Assembly: GCA_958496175.1 (NCBI GenBank)
Contig: OY292274.1
Coordinates: forward strand, 53,578,630-53,642,629
DNA from: Sisyra terminalis
Taxonomy: Eukaryota > Arthropoda > Insecta > Neuroptera > Sisyridae
Direction: 5' to 3'
Length of the DNA stretch: 64,000 bases
Each line of letters opens with the position of its first letter. The first letter of the stretch is position 1. Both the position numbers and the translations under genes were made by a program. Under the pieces are notes generated by a model. That model was not told the DNA's origin. It did not search any database and was given only the letters and a program-made list of their open reading frames with translations. Of this stretch, positions 22,440-35,099 are shown piece after piece.

Positions 22440-23970
22440 ATTGCAAACAATTCGATCTCCTTAAATCTTTGCTTCATTTATTTATTTACGAACGTTATAG
22501 ATGTTTAATTATTTAAAACGTTTTAGTACATCCCTTAGCTTATTTTGAAATTAAATACCAGCATCATCTAACAATATACCTTTGCGTATCGGTTGAAAAT
22601 ATACTTGGATTCATGAATTTTACATTTTTGTTCCTATATTGATTCAAAACATCATTAAATGTTAATAAGCCATTATTGACCCAAATAGATTAAATTCCAA
22701 AAAAAAACTTTTTACATTATAGTTATTTCTTTTTGACAATGCGTGTTCGTCCTTATTTTCATTGTGAAAACACTTGATATACTTTAAAAGGGTGCTTACG
22801 GTATTCAAAACCCTCTTAGCCGCACTTCTTCTGCAACAGTACCTCCACGGTATGCAAATATACAAAAGCGACATTGGTTTGATGAAAACTTTTAAAAATA
22901 AAATTATTGATTGGAAAACTAAACTGAATTTATTCAAAATCCAACACCAGAAGATTTATTGACTAGCGGCAAATTAAGTAAGTTTTTATTTTTAAAACAT
23001 TTCAACTTTATTGCTCCCCATAAATCCAACTTTATTGTTGTTTTCAAATCAATAATTATCTGAATTCCATAAATTCAATTCAATACAATTAACAATTTCA
23101 CTTCTATGCCTTTATCTTTTCTTCATTAATCTCATCATTTAATCTTACCCTATACAATAAAGGCGTATTTATCTCAACGTTTAAATGATTCAGTTTTACA
23201 TTACATTTCAAAATAGTTGAACCTCAATAAATGTTACCCCAAAGCGATAATGTTATATTAGAGCTGTATGAATACATGAACATAGAACTAATATTATGCT
23301 ATCAAAGTCAAAAAAATTATGATTTAATTTAATTTTAAAGAAAATTATAATTTTTTTGTAATGTGTGATTTATTGCTTGATACAAGTGTAAAACAGTTTA
23401 GTACTTAGGCAAAGCTTATGTTTAAAGGTGGCTTATTAAAATTCAGAGAACAACGTCAATTTTCTCTATGCAAGATAAGGTTTAAAATGATATCATCTTA
23501 GACTTTCTTATAAACAGAAGGTAATGAGATGTTATGAAAAATAACAAGAAAGAAGTGCAATTAGCGTTGATATAAAAATAATTACTCTTACGTTCTTATG
23601 TACCTTGTTTCGTCGAAACAGATTTTTTAAATAGCAAAATACTGTTAAAAGTGTGAACTTTATAGAATATTTACTTTTCTTCGTTTTGGAAATAATGTTA
23701 TTAACAAATTGAAAAACAATTTTCAAAACACATATCTTTATGCTATTAATTTTAAATGTTTAATCTTTACTGTTCCAATTAGGTAAGGGAATTAAAATCT
23801 TTCATTTTACTTTGAGAAATGTATCAGTGCTATTACATTTAGTTTAAAATGATAATACTATCAAAGGTGGAACTTTTTTATCACAAAAAGTACTTATTTT
23901 GTACTACATTGTAATAAAAAGATATTTCTAAGAAATAACTATAAAAAAATAAATTCTTACAAACGTAGGT
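22440..23970. other. non-coding stretch
   Basis: No supported gene. A GC-richer patch at 22795-22860 lies in ORFs on both strands that resemble nothing known. Confidence 0.5.
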
Positions 23971-23976
23971 ATCAAA

Positions 23977-24645
23977 AACAAGGTTTACTTGAAATGGGTG
24001 CCAGGCTACAAAGGTATTTATAGCGATGAAAAGGCTGACACTCTTGCCTGAAAAGGATCCTACAAATTATTCACAGGAACTTATCATTCTTATATTATTT
24101 CTTATGTTATTTTATAATTATTCCCCATTATTCACACTCTGTACTTAGTGTTATAAGATCGGCAGTGAGAAAACCCATAAAAAATGGGTTTATAAAAATC
24201 ATTGCACAACATGAAGAAATACCACCGAGCAAAAGCACAGTACAAGGATGATGGGAAACCCATCACAGAAACTAACTGCTGAAATACTTGGTCTTACAAG
24301 AAAACAGGTTACAAAGGTAACAAGCCTAGTAACCGGCCACTGCGGAAAGAGAAAACACCTGCATACAATGGGATTATATGTGGGTGATGAAAAATACTGA
24401 TTCTACCAACAGAAGATGAAACCGCTTCTTATGTTCTATGGAAATGCGGTGCTTTGAATGAAGGGAGACATGAGAAACTAGTGATATCAATCTCTGGAAC
24501 TAAAATAGTCGAGAAGCACCTAGTACGCCCAGCTGCTTGGTCTTAACTAGGAGAATTAGGGACCCAGGAATCCCAATAACCCCTAAGGCTGCAGTGTTTA
24601 GGCTCAACTAATATCTTCTTGGAAAAGACAACTTAAAAAAAAATA
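23977..24645 (+). pseudogene. non-LTR retrotransposon 3' end: RNase H and C-terminal fragments, dead
   Basis: At 23977-24090 a frame reads NKVYLKWVPGYKGIYSDEKA, then DTLA, a stop and KGS. This is the conserved end of the LINE-encoded RNase H domain, which removes RNA from the RNA/DNA hybrid during retrotransposition. At 24225-24410 another block reads LGLTRKQVTK, then LVTGHCGKRKHLHTMGL. A frameshift leads to EDETASYVLWKCGALNEGR, ending in a stop at about 24544-24546. This is the C-terminal region downstream of RNase H in many arthropod LINEs. A short A-run near 24635-24645 fits the 3' tail. Stops and frameshifts make it inactive. The clade (Jockey, I or R1-like) cannot be settled from this piece. 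Confidence 0.85.
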
Positions 24646-24649
24646 AGTA

Positions 24650-26130
24650 AAGATATTTCATCCTTGGAAATTTCAAGATCGAAGGCCATCGTTTTTGATT
24701 CCATCTTTTTCAAAAATTATTTAAAAAAGTAGTTATTTTTAAGAAATTATTGGATTGAAACATGCTGCGATCATATTTGTGCAATTTAATTGCACAAATT
24801 TCGGATTTATTCGGTGGCTGAATCAGTTGATAAGTGTTTGTGATTATTTTTTAAGTTATTAAGTTATTTCCGAATAAAAAAAAGCTTAAATTAGTCAAAA
24901 ATTTACAAACAAATTGGTATTTTGAAATTTCAATTACATTTTTTGTCTAAAAGCAATAAAAATAAATATTACTTTTTTTTGGTTTCGACCAAAATTCTTT
25001 TAAGTTTGGAGTAAAAGTTTAATTTTAAACTCATTAATTTATAAAAAAAGTAAGATTTTATGGATTAAGATTTGTAAAAATGATTTTTAAGTGGTATTCA
25101 AATGCCTTAATAACTTTAAATGGTTAAGTTAATTAAGTACAATAAGCGCGATTTTTTTGTATTAGTAGCTTAAATCAGGTTATATATATGGCCAATCGAT
25201 TTTCGCAAGAAAAACCTTTTCAGGTTGATATTTTTTAGAAATTTGAATTTTAACCATGAGTAGTGTACTAATTAAAGTGGGAATTATTATATATTCTTTG
25301 AACAAAATCTGATTCTGATAGTACTATGATTTACCATATTATTTTTGAAGACTTAAGTCCATTTAACTTTTATTGGTGAACTAGTAAGTTAAAATCATGG
25401 TATCAAGGTGCTAACAAAGTGGTCAAATCCTAAAATGATAATTTTTCAAGTTCCAAATATGATTTTAGAGATTTTTTTAACTTTTTCATTTTTGCTATCC
25501 ATCCTACAGTAGGTATAACAATCTAATTTTTTATCTTATTATGTAACCAAAACTATAGAACAGAATCAATTTAGTAAATTAGAGTTGTGCTTTGCTATCC
25601 GTAACCATTTATTCAAACTCTTACGATAACTCTAAATTGTTTTTGTTTAAATTCAGTAAATTTAATTTATTTATTTTTACAGTTAATCACAAACGTATAA
25701 AATATATATCCCCTCCAATAAGATCATTATTAAAATTTTATTTCAGTTTTGAGTAATTTCTATAAACATTCAAACACTATTTAAACAATAAACTAATTCA
25801 AAATCTTAACTACTTTAACGCTAATTGGAAAAGTTGTGCCTATGAATATTGAAAATTTCAATTATTTCAATCCCCAAAGACTTAAAATAACAAAATAGAA
25901 GCAATAAGCAAAGATATATAAGTTTTGAACATTAAATTATAATATCAAAACAAAAAACCATACGATTGTCCAAGAAATTGTTAAAAAAATTATACCATTT
26001 TTTTCTGATAATGAAAGTTGATGAATCTATAAATTAATTTTTAATTAATTTAGAATCCACTTTATATTAGGTTGAAACATATGCAGTGCTGGCTTTTGCA
26101 TGAAAATATTTACAGAAAAGCTTGATAAGT
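24650..26130. other. non-coding stretch
   Basis: AT-rich spacer between two LINE fragments, with nothing recognisable in it. Confidence 0.5.
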
Positions 26131-26138
26131 AGCAAAAT

Positions 26139-26640
26139 CTATATACTCTCCAATAGCCCGTCTGCGCTAGAAGCATTTATAGTCACAAGTCAACTCCAAA
26201 CTACTATGGGTGTTCCAGCTTGTCCTTAAAAATATAACTGCCAAAATCAAGTATCATTGGGTTGGGTGATGGGCCATAAGGACATACCTACTAGGCAACA
26301 AAAAGAGCAAATTTTCTTGCCTGTCGAGAAGTGGCTACACTATTCGTTGGGTCAGAACCAGTGTTTGGGGTCATAAAATTGGCGGTAAGAAAAAGCATCA
26401 AAGAAAGGCTTTATATTAATCATTGTTCCTTATAGAGCAACACCAAGGGGCAAAAACGAAACAAAAGAATGATGAGAAATCCTTCTCATAATCTAACTAC
26501 TGAAATACTAAATTGAAGTGGATCTCAAACCAGATTGGCGACAGGTATCATAAAAGGAACAGAAAAAGCATCTTTATATTATTGAGGTACAGTTCGACCC
26601 TCCAATAAGTAGATTCTGTTGCATCGATAATATAATATTG
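26139..26640 (+). pseudogene. non-LTR retrotransposon RNase H / C-terminal fragment, second copy
   Basis: Broken frames match the same LINE region. A segment near 26140-26240 corresponds to the SDSQAALKAL type of RNase H core. At about 26335-26470 are FVGSEPVFGVIKLAVRKSIK, then QKRNKRMMRNPSHNLTTEIL. The order matches the fragment at 24.0-24.6 kb and extends further 5'. There are many stops and shifts. Both copies are in plus orientation, antisense to the inferred host gene. The two are too diverged to be halves of one insertion. Confidence 0.72.
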
Positions 26641-26644
26641 TAAA

Positions 26645-29600
26645 TATTTTGTTAATATATTATATTTTGTTTATATTTATTACGAACCTCTAGTTCCTGC
26701 GAATCATTATTATAGATTTTTACCATAAGCTTTAATAGATCACTTATAGACATTGTTGAGTATAATACTAAAGATGTTACGATAAAAAATTATAAAATCA
26801 ACAAAAACTGAATTACTTACAATTATAGGATATGTAGTTAGGTATAGAAAACAACTTTATTTCTTAAATAAATGAATATTTCTTTACTGAAAATCCTATC
26901 GACAATTGAAGGCCTTACTTGAGAAAAGACATATTTACGAGATTTGTTTTTTATTATTGATTCATTTATTTTAGCAATTATTGAAAGAAAAATATAGTTT
27001 TAAAATATAAAGTTTTTACGAATCTTGCCTACTATTGCATTGATATTCTCATAACGTAAATCTGGGGAAGTTTATTTCTTTAATATTTTTTTATAATTTC
27101 TTCAATAGTTTATTATCAATGTTCAGTAAAGATTATTTTTCTGTTGATAATTTTTTTTTAACATCTTTGCAAAAAAACTTTAAACATGATTCTGATTTCT
27201 CCTTAAAAACTATCTAAGTTATTTATTTTTCTTTTTGGAAAAAACTCATAAATGAAGGGGAAAACCATAAAACTATACATATGTAAGATATTGATAAACT
27301 TTTGGTGAAATTATTATACAAATGTTCACGCAAATATCAACATTTATGTTGGTAAGTGGGGCATAAATTTTAAAGCAAAACTTCGTCAAATAAAAAAACC
27401 AGAAAATATATTAAAAAAGGTCCGTTGGAAAGAAAAGCTCATTGTAAGCTTAACACCGTTTGTACCGCAAAGACAAAAGTTGTTAAAAATTTAATCACCT
27501 GAAGAAGAATATTATTTAAGAACTTTAAAAGTCATACGATTTTAAATTTCTGATAAAGGAACTAAAAAATATTTTAAATGTCTTGATTTCCAAAAATTTT
27601 TAACATTGTTGAAAACTTTTTTAAAACAAAATTTCCAAAGCTACCTTACTAGTCTTCAAGCTCATTTCATAAAAATAATAATAACGATTCAATATAGCTT
27701 AATTTTTAAAAAAACTTTCAAATGAGAGTATACTTTTAGCGTTATTTTTCTATTTAAGTTTGTCAAAAATTTGGCATTTTTTAAGTATATTGAAATAATT
27801 TGAATTCAATGCTTTATATTTTTGGTAGTCATTCTCGATAAAATATGCAAAAGTTATTCCAAATAACATTTTATTTTATTTTTTTGTAAACAACAATCGT
27901 AAGGATATTAATTTAATTAACCCTAAATTATAGCTTAAGGAAATTTCTCTTCAAAAATTTAATAATTTTAATTCAATAATGATATCATCAAACGCTTCTT
28001 ATAATCAGCTTCATAAATAAGCGATATAATATTGTCAAAATAATTAAAGGGTAGTGTTTGCATAATGAAGTTGTGTGAAAAAAAATCTTATTCTGTTTTT
28101 TTTCTTATATAATGTCGTTTTAATTTAATTGGTAAGAATTAGTTAAATTTTTATTTTTATAAAATTCGATACTTTCTTAGTTTCTGAAAGTTAAGTGTGT
28201 TAAGTGATAAGTATGTTAAGTGAAAATTCGTATCGTATAACCACAAAATTACCTTTTTTCTAAACCGCTATGTAAAACATGCTTTTATTCACAACCTTTT
28301 ATACTTTTTCATTAATTTTGTCGAAAATTGTGTTCATCTTTATTATATTTTTATCCTTAAAATGATCAATTTTTTTAAGAGTTTGGTTGATAATCCAAAA
28401 AATGAAGTGTAATTGATTAATAATGGGTAACTCCAGGGCATCTATCCAAATACGTATTATAATTTATAATCTTTTATAAATAGTTTTATTATATCTTTAA
28501 TTTTATAATCAATCTTAAGATGACAAACTATTTCCTCACCATTAATTAACGACAACGTTATACCGATAATCTTTATAAACTGTTTATCTTTTTATATCAA
28601 TAAATATTTAACATGGATTGCTCATATTACATTGAAACAAAAAATACTATAAACTATTACGAAAACTATCAAAATCTTCTATTAATACCATTCATAAACA
28701 ACTCATAAGGTCTATATTGGGACATGGAAATGAACTTTAGGGTTCTACAAAACCTTCCAAGAACCAAACCATCCATTTTTTTAAATTACAATAATCATTT
28801 TATGTCAAGTACTGCATCATCAATATAGAGTTTAACACTATTTGTTGCCAAATTTATCCAAAATCATTTCCAAAAATTTCATTAACAATTTTTTTGAACC
28901 TCCACACTTCAATACCTATTAGCTTTCCTCTATGTATCAACGTAAAAACCCCCTAAGTTTAAATGACAATGACCCCCTGACCTACTAAACAACCCTTAGA
29001 GAGTTTCAGCATTAGCTGAGTTCTCCCTAGAAGCTCTTGGTGCTGTTCTTGTGGTTTATTACTACTAAGATGGTAGTGGCTAATATTTCTCAAAATTCAG
29101 CTATCGCTTATTCCAGTGTTTTTTTCTTTTTTTCCTTTTGTTTCATATACCAACATTTTTTATAAACAATGTCAATTTAATCTATAGTTCCTATCTTTTG
29201 TCTTTATATAAGCTTTTTATACATTAAACTGGTGTTATAAAGGAGTTAACAAGACTGAAAGTTATTTTCTTAGTAAAAATATTTTATTTACCTACTACCT
29301 ACCTCATTTTTTAACAACTTATCTTAGTGTTAATAGAAGGATGCAAATTTTCACAACAATTTCTATATAATATAAGAGATTTTTTTTTATTAATTAAAAG
29401 GTTGATATGTGATTAAACTTATGATATGTAGATATATCACATGCATACGAGTATACTTAATTAACTTCTGCCAATAATTCTCATTTTTTTGAAATATTTT
29501 TATATAATTTTAAACAATAACTAAAAAAACTACAACTAGATAAACATAAGAAGTTAATACAATATATTATTATCCACAGAAGATATACTAACAAAATTTG

Positions 29601-31080
29601 CTCGTTTTTAAATATTCTACCATTTAAAGCTTTCTTTTACACATGGTAAACCTAATATAATAGAACAAAGGCAAATATGTCGTCAATGGTTACCGAATAT
29701 TTATTATTTATTTGATTAATAAAATTTCAGCAAATCGAACAAATGGTTAAAGAATAAAATTAATAAGAAATTGACCAAAGGTTTGTAGCTTTCTTTCCAA
29801 GTTATAATTATTGCTGGATTATTGTTTTTGAAAAATTTCCCAGTATAATAATTATTAAGTACAATTTTTCTCCTTTTGATTTTTTTTTAATTCAACGTTT
29901 TGCTTATATTAATTCACTCTTTTTGAAATACAAATAATTTTAATGATGATTTCTTTATTATTAATAATTAAGATGTACTTTAATCGCCATCACCATTGTT
30001 ATACATAAAAATATTTAACTGGTAATTAATTATTAATCTCGCAAGTATATCTTGTGTATAAAACGTACGTATATCCGAGGAGTAAATTCTCAACCAAAAA
30101 TCTTTGGTTTTAGAAACTCACAACAGTTAATAATGTTATGAGAGTAATCTTGCAAAAGTTTACTAAATTACTAATTGTTTCATCACGCTTATGTATAACT
30201 TTTCTATGTAATGTTTACTTGCAAATGAGTTAGAATTAAGGCTCATATATTTAGTTTTACATAAATGAAAATAATAAATGCATCCATAAATTGTCCAAAA
30301 ATAAAAACTAAATCACCAAAACTTCTATGAAAATAAAAATACGTGTAACATTAGTTCAAACACCCCTTAATTGAATAATGGTTCTTCCTAATCCTGCAAC
30401 TCAGCAGAATGCAGGGGAATATTGTAGGTTTTATAAAAGAAAAAATAATTTCCAATTTCCTTAAGAAGATGGTAAGGAAAAATTCAATGGTTTTTGAATA
30501 ATTGGCCATTGTAGAATGGTAATCATTGTTTCCTTTACATATGTAGTAATTTAGATTATGCCACTCAAAAGTTACCTAGTGTTCTTAAAAAAATTGGATA
30601 TCTTGAAGTTTTATTTTAAAACATAACTATTTCATTAGTTAATCCCAATTATTCGATAATTTAAAATTATGCTTAAATTCTTGGATATGGAGTTGAACTA
30701 GATTGTATTAAAAATGAAATATAAAATGAAACAGTCATTAGAAGAAATGAAATATAAAACATTAAATTTTATATTTTTTATAAGCACTATAGAACCAAAA
30801 TCCAGTAAATATCTTTTCAAATAGTAAATATACAAAACTTTTACAAAAAGGAAAAAATTCTGATAACAAAAATGAAAAAAATCAACATAGTTTCAATATG
30901 TCATTCAATAAAAAATAGTTTTTGGTGATTAAGTGTTTTAGCATAAAACTCAGGCGTTATAATTTTGAAGGATGCGACTTTATTATTGTTTCGTTATATC
31001 AACGTTACAATTGTACAAATTTGCAGTAAAACTAAGCATTAGTAAGAAAAAGTATAAATTGTGATATTAATAAAGAAATA
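26645..31080. other. non-coding stretch
   Basis: 4.4 kb of AT-rich sequence without a gene. A GC-richer 150-bp patch at 28960-29110 looks like a worn transposon piece but could not be identified. GTTAAGTG is iterated near 28190-28225. Confidence 0.5.
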
Positions 31081-31094
31081 TTCGCTAGTTTGGA

Positions 31095-31200
31095 GTCACT
31101 TCAGTTCTTCAGGACATTAACTGGGAAATATCCATGGGGACCTAATCAGTTTCCTACTGAGATTTATCTCAGAACAAACCTAAAAGGTTTGAATTAGAAA
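31095..31200 (+). pseudogene. LINE C-terminal remnant (LLRFISE type)
   Basis: After a one-base shift the frame reads HGDLISFLLRFISEQT then stop. This aligns with the longer fragment at 49941-50087 (INCLLRFISEKDLINW), which shares the DNA string TGAGATTTATCTCAGAA. It is the end of a non-LTR ORF2-like protein of a family different from the 24-kb copy. Confidence 0.5.
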
Positions 31201-32014
31201 TAATCCCGAGGCGCAATAGTTCTTCTAGGATATAAACATAGTAGCTGGCATTTTGCACAGTTTCACTTAAAGTATCCATGTATTCTAATATTATTTTATT
31301 ATTATAAATACTGCGCTTTAAAATCACTTAGAATGATTCTTACTATCCGTTGATCATATTATTTCAGATCGGGGAGAAAAATGAGAAACAATTTTTATAG
31401 AAATTACGTACTTTACTTACAAAAAATAAGAAAAAAATTACGGTTAAGGCAAATTATTTTTCATAATTCTCTTTTAATAGAATCGTTAAGTTCGTAATAT
31501 AATCCGAAACTTTATGATTTTAATTCTTACCCGATACGTGTATTTTTTCCTCATCAGAAAAACCTTTTTTTTTTTGAGGGGAGGGAAGAATGAACACGAT
31601 TTTCTTAGAATGTATCAATATTTTATTGGATTATATATTGTCCAATCTAGTCCAATACTTATTGTCGTATTTCTGGCAGTAAAATAGTTTTATGCATGTA
31701 AAATTTTTGTTTTTCGATAACAAAAAACTTTTCCAGATGATTTTTGACCACCTTGTTTAACTTTAAGGTTTTGCTATCTTAAAAGGTTCGCAGAGACTGG
31801 AACAAATTGAAATCCGAAGGTTTTCGATCTGAAGAATATATATGGTTGGTGTGGCATTACATTTCATTGGAGCATTAATGGCTAGTTAATAATATTAAGT
31901 GAACCTCGGATAATAATAAGCAAGTGAACCTACAATTAATAAAATGTCGATTAATATGAGAAATATAATAGTATTACAAGATTTTGTAACATCGAAGGAG
32001 TTAACACGTACTTC

Positions 32015-32075
32015 ATGATCGCCTGAGGAAGTAGGAATAAACTGCGAAATGTTGTGCTAAATAAAAATCGGTTTT
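32015..32075 (+). repeat. hammerhead-like hairpin motif, single copy
   Basis: CTGAGGA at 32023-32029, an A, a 4-bp stem (GTAG with CTGC) and GAAA at 32046-32049, followed by TGTTGTGCTAAATAAA. The downstream GCTAAAT links it to the two motifs of the foldback at 39 kb. No inverted partner is nearby. See the foldback entries for interpretation. Confidence 0.45.
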
Positions 32076-32269
32076 AACTAACCTATCGATGATTCAAGAC
32101 ATTTTTTGGGTTCACAATAGTTAAGATTACTTGGGTTCGGAATAAATAACTATTTAAAACTGCTTGTATAATTTTTAAATCTAAACCTCAACATTATACT
32201 ACCATATCATTGAGACACTGTTTTTGATCTATACAAGTGTGAACCCTTGAACAGAACTTAAGAAACATT

Positions 32270-32534
32270 AATTGCGCCGTTTATTTTGAAAGTGACTTAA
32301 GTCCATTTCAAGAACAATCCCTATGGTATTATCATTTTTAACTATAGAAACATTAGATACTTAGTAGGAGGGAATAATTGGCGTTTTTGTTAACAACTAA
32401 AATGAAATCAGTAATTTCTGAAAACTTAGCAGTTAAATAATTAACATACTTTGTTCTAGTCACAAAAAGAAGAATCACCATATTGACCGTCTATGAAATG
32501 GACTTACACCACTTTCAAAATAAATATGTCAATT
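32270..32534. mobile_element. foldback MITE with long terminal inverted repeats
   Basis: Both ends share AATTG, then TTTATTTTGAAAGTG and TAAGTCCATTTCA. Homology runs inward about 80 bp on each side (TATGGT then ATT) and weakly further to the centre near 32390-32400. It has no coding capacity. The terminal AATTG blocks leave no clear target duplication. The superfamily is unknown; non-autonomous DNA transposon is the likely class. Confidence 0.72.
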
Positions 32535-32539
32535 ATTTA

Positions 32540-34660
32540 GCGATATATCCTTCCTTTATACAGTATTTCTAGTCCTTTATTTTTAATACTTGCTAAAAAT
32601 CTACGATTTATGTATATTCACTTTCTTGTTTTTCTTTTTATGTCTCAGAATGTTTTTTGATTTATTGAAAAGTTTCTGTTAAATTTAATCAATATTTAAA
32701 TATTTGTCCTTATATATTTTATTCAAATTTTTTACAAAAAAAAAATCAACCAACAAAAAGCTTTGCAACAATCACAGTGTTTTACTCGTTAGATCTTTAA
32801 AATCAGTCAATGCAAAATATTTTTGTAATTAAATTTAAAATAAAACGAAAATTGTTGAGAACTTTAAATAAAATATATTGTATAACGAATAGAACTAGCA
32901 AAATGCATGTAAACAAACTTAACTCCATTAAAAACATGCACTTTGACAGAAACTAAATCTTAGTTAATACTATAAATTTATTCAAACAAATAACGTAATG
33001 GGGGCCGATTATGAAGAAAATGTGAATACAATGGTAACGAAGAACTTAAATTTCTCGACTATCGCTATGATTTATATCATAACGACGTGATACTATTTCA
33101 ACACTCAAACCGTATATATATTTAGTATAGAAAACTCATAATGCACTCAAACTCGGCTCTAGACTTCTGTCATAAAGCTTCAGGCAAAGCTACTTAATAT
33201 TTGATTTATTTCCCGGGTTTGTTTTTTTTTGCCAGTAATTGTAAGAAAAAAACCATTTCCTCTGGATATCATTTTTTATTATTATATTTTCCACGATATT
33301 TGTCCTATCCAATTAAATATTTAATGCTATTTATCTCTTTTATTGCCCGATTTACTTTTAAATGTCATTATTGGATTCTTAAAATAATTCATTTTTATTC
33401 CTCAATATTAACTTGATAATTTTTTTATGAAAGCATGAGGAACCCTTGTTTAATTTATGTGCGTAATACCCAATGATACCTACATTTTCGTCGGCGTGAC
33501 GTAACATAGTCGTCAAAAAGGTCAATAATATTTTTATTTAAATATGATGCATGCTGCTTGTCCATAAATGTAAAAACCATTCTAATTTTTGCAATTTCAC
33601 TAAAATAAGGAACATTTTTCTCAAAAATACGTTTTTACATCATCAAAAGCGTATTTATCTATCAACTGTTCGCTTATTTAAAAAAGACAATAAAGTACTT
33701 TTTGACTGAAACATAGAAAAGTAGAATTAGTTCGGCGGATAATTGGAAACACCAAGGTATTTCAAAGAGGATGTATAGAGTTTTACTTTTAGGTAGAAAG
33801 CTTTATTAAAAATTTATTACAATTTCGGATTATAATTATTCCAATCAGCGCTTTGACGATGAGAAAATCTAAGATAGTAACATTTTCCTTCCATTTGGCT
33901 TCAGATGCTTAATTATATTTACTTATGATTTCCATTCAATCATTACAGAAATGAAAATTGCTTTAACGTAGAGGCGTCTACCCCAACATAAGAAAAATTC
34001 AGTACCATAATCTCGGTTAGTCCCTGAATACGGAAAAGTTTTTTTTTTATATTTTTGCGAATTCCAAACGTTAACACGCTTAAGTAACTGGGCCATCGCA
34101 TTGTCTAAATCTGCTCTTGCTCGAATTTACTGAATATTAGGCAATAAAAAGAAAAAATAATGTAATCATCCTTGGAATTTAGCGACCAAAGCTCAAACTT
34201 TCATCGCATTAGGTTTTATAAAAATTGATTCGTTGGTTGAGACGTGAAAACTTTAGTATAGATAAAGTATGCCATATCATACATAATTAATGAGATTCGT
34301 ATGTAATTATTCTGTCAATCTAATTTACAAAAAAAAAAAAGAAAATTGATAAAAATTATAATATCAAGCAATCCCTTAAATTCAAATTTCTGAAATAATC
34401 AATAAGGCAAGATCATTACTTCGCCAATCTACTACATATTAAGGGATACATTTTTAAAAAAAAAAACTTATTTATGAGCTTCTTGAAAGCTTAAGTTGCT
34501 GAGAACAAAATTTAGTTACAATTGGTTCATTGGTTTAGCCATAAAAAGCGGAAAGATAAAGGCATTTTTCCATTTATATTAGTAAGATATTAGTAAATAT
34601 TATGAAGAGTTGGTGATTTTAAAAACTTTATTTTGGTTAATCATTGTTGACAAAATTTAA
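32540..34660. other. non-coding stretch
   Basis: No supported gene. GGGGCCGATTAT at about 33001-33012 resembles, in reverse, the ATCGGCCCC boundary motif of family A, without other homology seen. The ORF at 33201-33416 is low-complexity. Confidence 0.45.
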
Positions 34661-34849
34661 AATATATATATATATATAAAATTAAAGTCTAATGTTAGTA
34701 GCACTTTTGTTAACATGGTGGAGAACAAGAGCGATGTTTTTCTTGCGGCCCATTCATTTAAAGCACAATTTTATCTATTACTGTTTGTTTCCACTCTTTG
34801 AATAATTTTCGATTTAAATTTCCCCGCCATAGTAAAACAATACAACCGC

Positions 34850-35005
34850 CAACAAGCTTGCGAAAGTATAAAAGCTCATATAGGCAAGAGAAGGGGGTGT
34901 CGGTGGCGGCTGGGCGTGGCACCTTTGGCGTCGATACGCGGCAAGCGTCTACTCGCGGCGCAGTCCTCCACGTCATACTGCCAAATCGTCCTCCGCACCC
35001 ATTTT
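34850..35005. promoter_or_regulatory. CpG-rich island with consensus TATA box inside the large intron
   Basis: TATAAAAG at 34867-34874 on the plus strand is a consensus TATA box. It is followed from 34895 to 35000 by the most GC- and CpG-dense sequence in the window (more than a dozen CpGs). Overlapping ORFs (plus 34798-35097, minus 34976-34758) are open probably because the composition lacks stops; neither resembles a known protein. A plus-strand promoter antisense to the host gene, an alternative minus-strand first exon, or an enhancer are all possible. TATA position favours the plus strand with a start near 34897. Confidence 0.4.
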
Positions 35006-35099
35006 ACAACGACCAAACGAAAATTATTTTTATTTTATTCGTTATTTTAACTAAATTTTACAAGGCCCATTTGTTTCTCTTAAGGGTTGCTCTTTAATT

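Noticed and set aside
34758..35097. Overlapping ORFs on both strands at the CpG island
   Set aside because: Both are open because GC-rich sequence lacks stops; no domain or splice context supports either.
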